The position numbers were made by a program, and so were the translations under genes. From assembly GCA_003224695.1 (NCBI GenBank), contig QHZO01000026.1:31895-63947 (forward strand): DNA of 32,053 nucleotides, written 5' to 3'. A model generated the notes under the pieces. It did not search any database. It was not told the DNA's origin and saw only the letters and a list, made by a program, of their open reading frames with translations. The first letter of the stretch is position 1. Each line of letters begins with the position of its first letter. The DNA is from Acidobacteriota bacterium (lineage in GTDB: Bacteria > Acidobacteriota > Terriglobia > UBA7540). Positions 1-8,733 of the stretch are shown one piece after another.

Positions 1-744
1 GGAGACGCTGGTGCAATAGTTGGTCATCAGGTCGCCGTCGCCGGTGGCGCTGGCCGCGCCGACGTTGTCATTGGCATAGACGCCGCAGCCCACCAGCGGC
101 GAGTCGCCCACGCGGCCGGGAATTTTCCACGCCAGGCCCGATGTCGAGCAACCGGAGACGACGTGCCCCTTGCCGTCGGTTCCGACCATGCCGATCGTGT
201 CGTGGTTCGAGGCGCTGAGCCAGAATGATTCATGGTCGGGCTTGGCCTTCCACTCGAGCCACCGCTTCAGGCTTTCCGGCGTCAGCAGTTGCTCGGGTTT
301 GAACCCCACACCGAGCGCGAAGCGAAACGCTCCCTCGCCGGCCAGCGTGGTGTGCTTGGTTTTTTCCAGGACTTGCCGCGCGACGGAAATCGGATTTTTG
401 ATGCTGTGGAGGCTCGCCACGGAGCCCGCGCGATGCCGCGTGCCGTCCATAATGGCGGCGTCCAGCTCCACCACGCCCTCTTCGTTCGGCAGGCCGCCGT
501 AACCCACGCTCGTCACGTTCGGGTCGCTTTCCGGCACGTTGATGCCTTTTTCGATCGAGTCGAGCAGCGTCCCGCCGGATTTGAAAACTTCCGCGGCGCG
601 CTCGTTCGCGGGCTTGCCGTGCTCCCACGTGGAGAGAAACACGGGACCGGAGCCTTCCGCCGCGTGCGCGTCAACATCCGAGGCAGCCACCGCCGCCGCA
701 CCGGCGACGGTCTTCATAAAAGCGCGACGATTCACGGGTTCCAT
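1..744 (-). CDS. N4-(beta-N-acetylglucosaminyl)-L-asparaginase / isoaspartyl peptidase family (Ntn hydrolase), C-terminus beyond the window edge
   Basis: Open minus-strand frame from ATG at 744 running off the left edge: MEPVNRRAFMKTVAGAAAVAASDVDA...GPVFLSTWEHGKPANERAAEV...LDSIEKGINV..DPNVTSVGYGGLPNEEGVVELDAAIMDG...GMVGTDGKGHVVSGCSTSGLAWKIPGRVGDSPLVGCGVYANDNVGAASATGDGD. Tat-like RRAFMK leader. Missing from the ORF track because it is truncated by the edge. Confidence 0.85.
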   Translation of the reverse strand, partial: MEPVNRRAFMKTVAGAAAVAASDVDAHAAEGSGPVFLSTWEHGKPANERAAEVFKSGGTLLDSIEKGINVPESDPNVTSVGYGGLPNEEGVVELDAAIMDGTRHRAGSVASLHSIKNPISVARQVLEKTKHTTLAGEGAFRFALGVGFKPEQLLTPESLKRWLEWKAKPDHESFWLSASNHDTIGMVGTDGKGHVVSGCSTSGLAWKIPGRVGDSPLVGCGVYANDNVGAASATGDGDLMTNYCTSVS

Positions 745-758
745 GAGACCTCCTTGGA

Positions 759-1108
759 AAATCAGAAATCAGAAGTCAGGAGTCAGAAGCCAGGAGTCAG
801 GAGTCAGAAGCCGGAAGCCAGAAGTCAAGAGTCCAGGGTCGAGAGTCGAAAGTCAGGAGTCAGACTCTTAACATCGAATTGGAGATAACGAATGAGTAAT
901 TTATAACTCATAATTCTGAATTCAAATTGTTTATTCCGGACTCCGGCCACTCTGCACTCCAAACTCCGAACTCCAAACCTCGACCTCCCAACCCCGAACT
1001 GCCAACTCCGCACCTTCAACTCTCAACTTTCAACTTTAAACTCTCAACTCTCTCCGCCCACCGACTCTCGTTTAACGCGGCTTCTGACTTCTGTCTTCTG
1101 CCTTCTAC
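759..1108. repeat. Degenerate heptanucleotide tandem array, about 50 units in continuous 7-bp phase; purine-rich (AAGTCAG/GAGTCAG) on the left, pyrimidine-rich (AACTCCG/CTTCTGA) on the right
   Basis: Parsed by eye: 759 aaatcag aaatcag aagtcag gagtcag aagccag gagtcag gagtcag aagccgg aagccag ... 962 aactccg aactcca aacctcg ... 1018 aactctc aactttc aacttta aactctc aactctc ... 1081 cttctga cttctgt cttctgc cttctac. Confidence 0.85.
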
Positions 1109-2694
1109 TTTGCCTTCCCCCATCCCCCGCCGCCGGGAGACTCAATTCGCAAAATGCTTCCGGCCGGCAAGTCGAATAGCGCTTTCCCGGCCAGCCGCAT
1201 CGTTCGGCCGCCGGGCAGGCGCAGCAGGTTTTTTCCGGCGCGGCCGGGTTTCCCGCCCGCCAGTCCGTAGGGGCGCGTGCGGCGGCGGTCTGAAAGAATA
1301 CTCCCGCGGACCTGGGTAAGGAACTCAAATTCGCGGATGATGCCGTCGCCGCCGCGAAACCGCCCCGCGCCTCCCGAGCCCGGCCGCAGGGAATAGCGGC
1401 GGACGCGCACCGGGTAGGCGGACTCCAGCGCTTCGATCGGGGTGTTGAGAGAATTCGTCATGTGTGTATGGATACCATTCAAACCGCCCGCCGTGGGCCG
1501 CGCGCCCATGCCTCCCGCAATGGTCTCGTAATAAGTAAACGGCCTTGCGGTGCCGGGATGAGTCCCGCCGAAGGAGAGATTGTTCATCGTGCCGGAGCTC
1601 GCGGCGGGAATGCGGCCGGGAAGCGCCTTGGCGAGCGCGCGCAGCAGCACGTCCACGATCCGCTGCGAGGTCTCGACGTTGCCGGCGGCGACGGCGGCGG
1701 GCGGCCGCGCGTTGACCACCGTTCCCTCGGGCGCGCGTACCTCGATCGGGGCCATCAGGCCCGCCGAAGCAGGAACGTCTTCGCCGAGAAGACACCGGAA
1801 AACGTAAAAAACCGCAGAGGCCGTCACGGCGAGCACCGCGTTGACAGGGCCGCCAACGGCCGGCGAGGTTCCTTGAAAGTCCACGAGGGCGCGCCGGCCC
1901 CGGATTTGAATCGTCACGCGCAAACGAATGGGCCCCGAGCCGAAACCGTCGTCATCGAGAGAATCTTCCGCGGTGTAAGTCCCGCGGGGAATCGCTTCGA
2001 GCGCCGTCTCCATCAGCGACGCCGAGTAGCGCTGGAGCGTGTCGAGATAGAACTCGACCTTGGGCAAGCCGTATTTTCCCGCCAGCTCTTCGAGCCGCCG
2101 CTCGCCGAGCCTGCAAGCTGCGACCTGTGCGGTCAGATCGCCCTGACGCTCCTCGGGCGTGCGCACGTTGGCGAGGACCAAGGCGAGCGCGTCGGCTTGG
2201 AGCTTTCCGCCGCGCGCGAGCAGGACGGGCGGGATGCGCAAGCCTTCCTCGAACACCTCGCGGGCGAGACCCATCGAAGCGGGGCTCGCGCCGCCAACGT
2301 CGGCGTGATGCGCGCGATTCGCCACGTAAAACATCGCGCCTTGGCCTTTCGGACGGCCGCTTCGACCGCCGGCTCCCACCGGCATGAGCAGCGTGATGTC
2401 GGGGAGGTGCGTTCCTCCGGCGTAGGGATCGTTCAGCATGGCAATGTCGCCCGCGCGAAGTTCGAGCCGCTCGCGCGCGGCCGCGACGGACATCGGCATC
2501 GAGCCGAGGTGAACGGGCATGTGGTCGCCCATGGCCACGGCACGCCCGCGGCCATCGAAGACGGCGCAGGAATAGTCGCGCCGTTCTTTGATGTTCGCGG
2601 AAAACGCCGACCGCCGAAGCGCCGCGCCCATTTCCTCGGCCACCGAGTGCAGGAGGTTCTTGAAAATTTCGAGTTCCGCGGCGTCAATTTTCAC
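1105..2694 (-). CDS. hyuB: Hydantoinase B / oxoprolinase family protein (HyuB-like)
   Basis: 529 aa; ...EIFKNLLHSVAEEMGAALRRSAFSANIKERRDYSCAVFD...GDHMPVHLGSMPMSV...LNDPYAGGTHLPDITL...AGNVETSQRIVDVLL...GGGGWG. GTG start at 2694 overlaps the hyuA stop by 11 nt. Confidence 0.9.
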   Translation of the reverse strand: MKIDAAELEIFKNLLHSVAEEMGAALRRSAFSANIKERRDYSCAVFDGRGRAVAMGDHMPVHLGSMPMSVAAARERLELRAGDIAMLNDPYAGGTHLPDITLLMPVGAGGRSGRPKGQGAMFYVANRAHHADVGGASPASMGLAREVFEEGLRIPPVLLARGGKLQADALALVLANVRTPEERQGDLTAQVAACRLGERRLEELAGKYGLPKVEFYLDTLQRYSASLMETALEAIPRGTYTAEDSLDDDGFGSGPIRLRVTIQIRGRRALVDFQGTSPAVGGPVNAVLAVTASAVFYVFRCLLGEDVPASAGLMAPIEVRAPEGTVVNARPPAAVAAGNVETSQRIVDVLLRALAKALPGRIPAASSGTMNNLSFGGTHPGTARPFTYYETIAGGMGARPTAGGLNGIHTHMTNSLNTPIEALESAYPVRVRRYSLRPGSGGAGRFRGGDGIIREFEFLTQVRGSILSDRRRTRPYGLAGGKPGRAGKNLLRLPGGRTMRLAGKALFDLPAGSILRIESPGGGGWGKAK

Positions 2695-4722
2695 TGGATT
2701 GCTCCAGGCGCAAGTTCAGATGTGGGTCCAGGCGGCATTGGAAGCCGGGCGGGACGACCGTGGTGGAGCTGTACTCGAGAATGACCGCGGGCCCGGGCAA
2801 CCTTGTTCCCGCTTCGAGCGATTCCCGCAAGTAAAACCGAGTCAAGCGCGGTCCCTTTTCGAACCACACGGATTCGAGGCGCAACGGTTTTGGCAACCGC
2901 GCGCGCAAGTGGAGCCGTGCCGGGCGAAAGCGAGGCTGAGCGACGGGAATCGTCAGCCGCGCGCGTAGCGTGACGACTTCCGTCGGGCGCCCGGCGTGGA
3001 TGGTGCCGTGCGCGCGCTCGTGCTCCATTTCAAATTGCCGCTCGAAATCCGCCGTGAATGGAACCGTCAGCTCGTATGATTGTCCGGAGTAACGGACATC
3101 AATCTGCCGCTCGGAAGCCGCCCTCCGGGCGTCCAAGCCGTCGTGGGCAAGCTGGCGGCGGACCGCCTGTTCGAGCCTTTCGAAGCGGCGCTCGAGCCAC
3201 GTGTAAAATGGCTCGACCTCTGGCGAGTGGCGGCCGGGAACCGGCACGAGGAGCGTTTCGGAAGCATCGCGAACGATGTTGGAGGTGAGAATGCCGAGCG
3301 CCGAAAACGCTCCGGGATTTCGCGGGCCAGGTCCGCCGCGTGGAGCCCCCCCGCGCCGCCAAAGCAAATCAAGGTGTAGTCGCGCGGGTCGCGCCCACGC
3401 TCGACCGAGATAACCCGCAGCGCCCGCTCCATCGTGGCATTGGCAACGCGCACCACGCCCAGGGCGAGCTCGGCGGGATTCTTGAAGACGGCCTTGCCGC
3501 GCCGGCGGGTATGCGCCGCGATGAAGCTTCGGAAACCGTCTTCCGCCGCCCGACGATCAAGGCGGAATTCACCGCCGAGGAAATAATCCGGATCGAGCCG
3601 CCCGAGAATCACGTGTGCGTCGGTCACGGTCGGAAGCGTGCCGCGGCCATAGCAGATCGGTCCGGGGTCTGCGGCAGCGCTTTCCGGGCCCACGCGCAGC
3701 GCGCCGCCCGCGTCCAGGCGCGCCATCGAACCGCCGCCCGCGCCTACGGTGTGAACGTCGAGCACCGGAACCGCCACCGGCAGGCCGGCGACCAGCGTCT
3801 CGCGGGTCGTCGCCGCGGGCAAAAGACAAACGTCGGTGGATGTGCCGCCCATGTCGAAACTGATGGCCCGCGCGACCCCGAGCCGCGCGCCAAGCTCCGT
3901 CGCGGCCATCACCCCGCCGGCAGGCCCGGAAAGGATGGTGCGCACAGGCTCCCGCGCGGCGCGCGCCGACGTGGTGATGCCGCCGCTCGATTGCATCACC
4001 AACAAACGCGTGCCACTTGACCCGCGAGAGCGGCCGGAAATTCGGATTGCGCTTTGGGGCGCGCTGAATATTTTCCCCAATCCCTCGAAGTAGGCCTTAA
4101 GGCGCGGCGCGAGATACGCGTTGATGGACACCGTTGAAAGCCGCTCGTATTCACGAAATTCGGGAAGGATTTCGCTCGAAACCGAAACCGGCAGCCCCAG
4201 CCGCCGGACGGCGCGGGCGGCGGTCTGCTCGTTCGAGGCGTTCGCGAACGAGAAAAGAAAGCAGATGGCCAAAGACTCGACGCGGGCGCGGCGGACGCGC
4301 CGGACCAGCTCCGCAATCTCTCGCGAGCTGGGCCGCCGAAGGACCTTTCCGCCCGCGCCGATCCTTTCCGCAATTCCCCAGCGCCGCTCGCGCGGGACAA
4401 GCGGAGGCTCGACGCGCACGTTGAAATCGTACAGTTTCGGCCGGTTTTGCCTGGCGATTTCGATCAGATCCTCGAAGCCGGCGGTGGTGACCAGGCCCAC
4501 GCGCGCGCCGCGCCGCTCGAGCAGACTGTTGGTTCCGACGGTCGTGCCGTGGACAATTTCAAGCTTTCGGGCCTCCGCGCCGCCGCGCAGCAGCCGGATT
4601 CCTTCCACGATGCCGCGGCCCGGCTCTTCGGGCGTCGAAAAGACTTTGGCGATGCGGACTTCGCCGTCTTCTATGACCACGCAGTCCGTAAACGTCCCGC
4701 CGGTATCCACGCCGATGCGCAT
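2684..4722 (-). pseudogene. hyuA: Hydantoinase A / oxoprolinase (HyuA-like), split by internal deletion plus frameshift near 3314-3321
   Basis: N-terminal frame (3067-4722): MRIGVDTGGTFTDCVV...GGTSTDVCLL...LICFGGAGGLHAADLAREI. C-terminal frame (2684-3367) resumes at NPGAFSALGILTSNIVRDASETLL...VILEYSSTTVVPPGF. Confidence 0.85.
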
Positions 4723-4838
4723 GGGGTTCGCCGCGCCCTCGCCAAGCCGTCGCGGCGGAGTCAGCCGGAAATCGCTCGCGTCAGGCGGCTCATTTTAACC
4801 AATGCGCGCGCGTTGTGGAGAGAAGTTTGATATCGGAA

Positions 4839-5922
4839 TCACGAGCCGAGCGGCAAGGAGGCGTGGGCGGTCAGCGAGACGCCAGCGCGCTCGCCGTTTT
4901 GAAGCTTGAAGGTTCCAGCCGCGGCGATCATGGCGGCGTTGTCGGTGGAAAGCGCCGGGGAAGGGAAATGGACGCGCACGCGCCATTCATCGGCCGCTTT
5001 CGCGAACCGCTGGCGCAGCCGGGAATTCGAGGCCACGCCGCCCGTTACCAAGATGGTGCGTCTGCGTTTGGATTCGGTCGCCGCCCGAGTTCGCTCGACG
5101 AGATCGGTCACGGCACTGTTGGCGCAAGTCATCGAGGCTCGGGACGCCTGAAGCTTCACGGCGGGCACGGCGGCCGGCGGCTTCGGATTCGAGCGGGGAG
5201 CCTCGCACGCGATAAAGCACCGCCGTCTTGAGCCCCGAAAAGCTGAAGTCGAACGGATTCCCCTTCATCTTGACGCGGCCGAACGGGGCCTGGGAAGCAT
5301 CGCCAAAACGAGAGAGGCGGTCAATGACCGGGCCTCCCGGATATCCGAGCGCCAGGAGCTTCGAGACTTTGTCAAACGCCTCGCCCGCCGCGTCGTCGCG
5401 AGTCTGGCCGAGCATTTGGTAAGAGAAATTCGTTTTGCCGTTTGACGCCGCGGAGCCGACCTGAAAAAGGCACGTATGCCCGCCCGAAACCACCAAGGCG
5501 ACTGCTGGAAATATGATTTCGGCGACGGTTGCGATCTTGGCGCGCGCGAGTTTATTTTCCAGCAGCACGGCGTGGATGTGTCCTTCGAGGTGGTTGACGC
5601 CCACCAACGGTTTCCCCAGCGCCCCCGCGAGCGCTTTCGCGAAAACCACGCCGACCAGCAGCGACCCGACCAGGCCCGGCCCTTCGGTCACGGCGATGCC
5701 GTCAATCTGGTCCCAGCCGACTTGGGCGCGCGCCAGGGATTCTTCGAGGACCGGCACGATCCTTTTCAAGTGTTCGCGCGAGGCGAGCTCCGGCACCACG
5801 CCGCCGTATTTTTCGTGGGTGCGGACCTGCGAGGCGACGACGCTCGAAAGAATCCGCGCGCCGTCCTCGACCACGGCCGCAGCGGTCTCGTCGCAACTGG
5901 ATTCAATCCCCAGGACTCGCAT
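4839..5922 (-). pseudogene. tsaD: tRNA N6-adenosine threonylcarbamoyltransferase TsaD, split by short deletion/frameshift near 5119-5130
   Basis: Frame [22 protein letters not shown]...[12 protein letters not shown]...[15 protein letters not shown]...SLDDL. Frame B: ..[39 protein letters not shown]...FPSPALSTDNAAMIAAAG. Confidence 0.88.
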
Positions 5923-5990
5923 CGAGAAGCTATGTTAGCATAGCCGCCCGAAGGCCCCGGACGTGGGTGGTGATTCGGTTTGATCTTTTT

Positions 5991-6056
5991 GTAGTGGCGA
6001 GCTGCGCCTCGCCGCAATTTGGATCGTCGAAGCGGCGAGACGCAGCTCGCCGCTAC
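5991..6056. repeat. Long imperfect inverted repeat (25-bp arms, 16-nt loop) between tsaD and galU
   Basis: GTAGTGGCGAGCTGCGCCTCGCCGC-aatttggatcgtcgaa-GCGGCGAGACGCAGCTCGCCGCTAC; arms match at 23/25 positions. Confidence 0.9.
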
Positions 6057-6082
6057 AGGCCAGAGCATTGCGAGGTCGAATC

Positions 6083-6884
6083 ATGATTCGAAAAGCGGTT
6101 TTGCCCGTCGCCGGGCTCGGCACCCGATTTTTGCCCGCCACCAAAGCTCAGCCGAAAGAGATGCTGACCATCGTGGATAAGCCTTTGGTGCAGTACGCGG
6201 TCGAAGAAGTGGCCGAATCCGGGATCCCGATGGTGGTTTTCGTGACCGGGCGGGGAAAGACCGCCATCGAAAATCATTTCGACTATTCGGTCGAGCTCGA
6301 GCAGGAGCTCGCGGGGCGGGGGAAGCTCGAGCTTCGCAACCAGCTGCGCTCGATTTCGGGGCTCCTCGACGTGATGTACATTCGGCAGAAGGAGGCGCGC
6401 GGCCTCGGCCACGCCATTTTGACAGCCGAGCCGGGCGTGGGCCCGGAGGCATTCGCGGTTCTGCTTTCCGACGACGTCATTCGAAGCCGTGTCCCGTGCC
6501 TGCGCCAAATGCTCGAGGTGCACGAGCACTTCGGCGCGAGCGTCATCGCCGTCCAGCGCGTTCCCCGGCGCGACGTCTCGAGTTACGGCGTCATTCGCGG
6601 CGAGCCCGTCCGCGACCGCGGCTGGCACGGACGCCTGTTCCGCATCCTCGACATGGTTGAAAAGCCCAGTCCCGCCGAGGCGCCCTCAAACCTTGCAGTG
6701 GTCGGCCGCTATATCCTTACTTCGGCCATTTTTGTGGAGCTCAAGGAGACTCGGCCCGGAGCGGGCGGTGAAATTCAATTGACGGATGGAACTTGGCTTC
6801 CTCAAAGCTACGGTTGAAATCGCGCTTTCGCGCAAAGACCTTGGGAAGCCGTTCCGGAAATATTTGAAGTCGCTCAAACTGTGA
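6083..6884 (+). pseudogene. galU: UTP--glucose-1-phosphate uridylyltransferase (GalU), internal deletion plus frameshift near 6783-6800
   Basis: Frame A MIRKAVLPVAGLGTRFLPATKAQPKEMLTIVDKPLVQYAVEE...GAGGEIQLTDG then TWLPQSYG*. The other frame immediately gives LGFLKATVEIALSRKDLGKPFRKYLKSLKL*, the normal GalU C-terminus. Confidence 0.85.
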
Positions 6885-6943
6885 CCGGTGGGCGGCAGGT
6901 TTTCCTTTTTTCGGCCGAGATCATCATGCCACTGCCCGCACCG

Positions 6944-7798
6944 TCACGCGCGGACATAGCGAAGGCCGTAGAGCCACTTTTGTCCGGCGTAGAGGTTCAC
7001 GCGGCGCCTCACCTCCGCCTTCTGGGTTAACTGCTCGCTCTCCCCCGAATAAGCGCAAACCACACTCACCCTATCGCCGAGGGCCAACATCATGCCCAGG
7101 CATACGGCAATCCCGCCCTTCGAGACATCCTCGGTTTTCCCAACCTGACTCTTCCCCTGGGCCCACTGGACGAACACCGGCAGTTTCAGCGCCACGCGCT
7201 TGTGCGCCCGCCTTTCGGTCTTATGGTCCCACTTCTCGGCCCGGGGAACGGGTTCGACTTCCTCCACGGGCGGCGTCTGCTGAGGCCGCCGCTTGACGTC
7301 GGCATAGGCCCAAGGCGAAAGCTGCCCACAATAGTCGCAAAGTTGGTCCAGCCGGCCGGCCGTGTCGAGCATCCCTACTTCTGTGAAGGTTAGAACCCGA
7401 AGGACTTTCTTGCCGCAGCCTTCGCACTCGAGCAAGGCGCTGGCCCTGGCATCGCCCGTGGTCAAAGGCTCGGGAAAGTCTATGCCCCAAAGACTGCGAT
7501 CTTTGTCCAAACATTCCACTCCCCAGCCCGAAACCTTTCCGGCTTCGCTGAGCGCCGCCCCCGCCACGCGGAAATCCGCTTCGCGCATATTTTCCAAATT
7601 GATGATGCGGACGACGTCTTCCGGCGCCACCTTGTGCTTCAGGCGAATCAGCCCGCCGTCGTGATTCACGAAGATCGTGCGCGAGTCCTCGCTAAAGTCG
7701 CCGCCCGATCCGCCAAAGCAGATCACCCGGATCGGGATTTCCAGCATCACCCGTTCACTGCGTCGGCCCGCGTCCGATGGCGATGGCGTCTCAGACAT
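6944..7798 (-). CDS. PilZ-domain protein with central CxxC...CxxC zinc-ribbon-like segment
   Basis: 284 aa; N-terminal RRSERVMLEIPIRV..., central CEGCGKKV...LCDYCGQ, C-terminal RRAHKRVALKLPVFVQW...TEDVSKGGIAVCL. Confidence 0.65.
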   Translation of the reverse strand: MSETPSPSDAGRRSERVMLEIPIRVICFGGSGGDFSEDSRTIFVNHDGGLIRLKHKVAPEDVVRIINLENMREADFRVAGAALSEAGKVSGWGVECLDKDRSLWGIDFPEPLTTGDARASALLECEGCGKKVLRVLTFTEVGMLDTAGRLDQLCDYCGQLSPWAYADVKRRPQQTPPVEEVEPVPRAEKWDHKTERRAHKRVALKLPVFVQWAQGKSQVGKTEDVSKGGIAVCLGMMLALGDRVSVVCAYSGESEQLTQKAEVRRRVNLYAGQKWLYGLRYVRA

Positions 7799-8184
7799 TC
7801 AACCAACCAGTTTCAGGATTCTTACGGCCTCTATTCATCTAGGATAACCCACTCTGCTGTTATCAAGCAAGCGCAAATTATCTGTGGGTGCTGGTGTCGT
7901 TCGGGATGGGTCCTTTTAGAAATGCCGGTCATTCCTGCCCCCTGGTCATGCCCGCCCATGTCTCGCAAACGACACCCGTACATAACCGTATTGCCTTAAA
8001 TTATATCGGCGGTCCTTTGGATGGACTTTACCCCGGCCGTTCCCGCTGGCTCGCCTTTGCAGCCAAAAAGTACAAAGGCGGCCGCCGCAAACTCCCTTGG
8101 GCCCTCCCCGATGGCTCTTCGATTTCTTGTAGAAATACAACTACCCAGCCATCACAGGAATCAGGACGGGCGGCCGGCATTTGC

Positions 8185-8212
8185 GTAGGGGCAATTCATG
8201 AATTGCCCCTAC
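8185..8212. repeat. Perfect 28-bp palindrome, GTAGGGGC family
   Basis: GTAGGGGCAATTCATGAATTGCCCCTAC equals its own reverse complement; contains the fmdB-like stop codon. Confidence 0.95.
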
Positions 8213-8505
8213 TTGGTTTTGTCGGATTTGGCGGCGGGCTTGGGCTCGGAGGGTTTCTTCTCTTCCGATTTCGATTCCGACGCGGCGGGGGTTTCGGCTT
8301 TTTTCTCGCCCCCGTCGCCGCCGGATTTCCGCGCGTAGTCGGTGACGTACCAGCCCGCGCCCTTGAACTGGATGGCAGGCGGGGAAATCAGTTGCTCGAG
8401 CTTGCCGCCGCACTTCTCGCACCGGGTGAGCATGGGGTCCGAGAACTTCTGTATCTTCTCAACATGCGCGCCGCACTTCAGGCAGCGGTATTCGTATAAA
8501 GGCAA
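8209..8505 (-). CDS. FmdB-family zinc ribbon protein
   Basis: 98 aa MPLYEYRCLKCGAHVEKIQKFSDPMLTRCEKCGGKLEQLISPPAIQFKGAGWYVTDYA, then a Lys/Glu/Pro/Ala-rich tail. Confidence 0.9.
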   Translation of the reverse strand: MPLYEYRCLKCGAHVEKIQKFSDPMLTRCEKCGGKLEQLISPPAIQFKGAGWYVTDYARKSGGDGGEKKAETPAASESKSEEKKPSEPKPAAKSDKTK

Positions 8506-8592
8506 TCACACCTCCCCTGGTTCGCACCAACTATTATAACAAGCTCATCCGGGGGCTGCAAAACTTCGCGGCCGGCGGCCTGCCGTCACATG

Positions 8593-8650
8593 GTAGGGGC
8601 GCAAGGCCTTGCGCCCCCACGCCGCCACGCGGCGAGGTAAACTCGCCTCT
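8593..8650. repeat. Composite palindromic repeat cluster (GTAGGGGC family), three consecutive hairpins
   Basis: GTAGGGGCGCAAGGCCTTGCGCCCCCAC (8593-8620, one mismatch), then GCCGC-cac-GCGGC, then GGCGAG-gtaaa-CTCGCC followed by TCTACG. Confidence 0.85.
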
Positions 8651-8733
8651 ACGCCAAGCTGCACCACTTCGCGGCAAAACATCTCGGCTGGCGAGCCCGC
8701 CGGGGAACTGATAGACTTCGCTCGGGAATTGCA

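Noticed and set aside
759-1108. CRISPR array
   Set aside because: Units are 7 bp and contiguous with no unique spacers of 25-40 bp and no cas genes in the window.
825-1319. Small ORFs with VRSQKPGVRSQKPEARSQ-like or LSTFNFKLSTL-like peptides
   Set aside because: They are translations of the heptamer array, not credible proteins.
1462-2784. 440-aa plus-strand ORF antisense to hyuB
   Set aside because: Arg/Ala/Gly/His-rich composition typical of an antisense frame in GC-rich coding DNA; hyuB on the other strand is convincingly conserved.
7888-8499. 203-aa plus-strand ORF upstream of and antisense to the fmdB-like gene
   Set aside because: Runs through a palindrome and antisense to a conserved gene; Gly/Phe-rich low-complexity translation.
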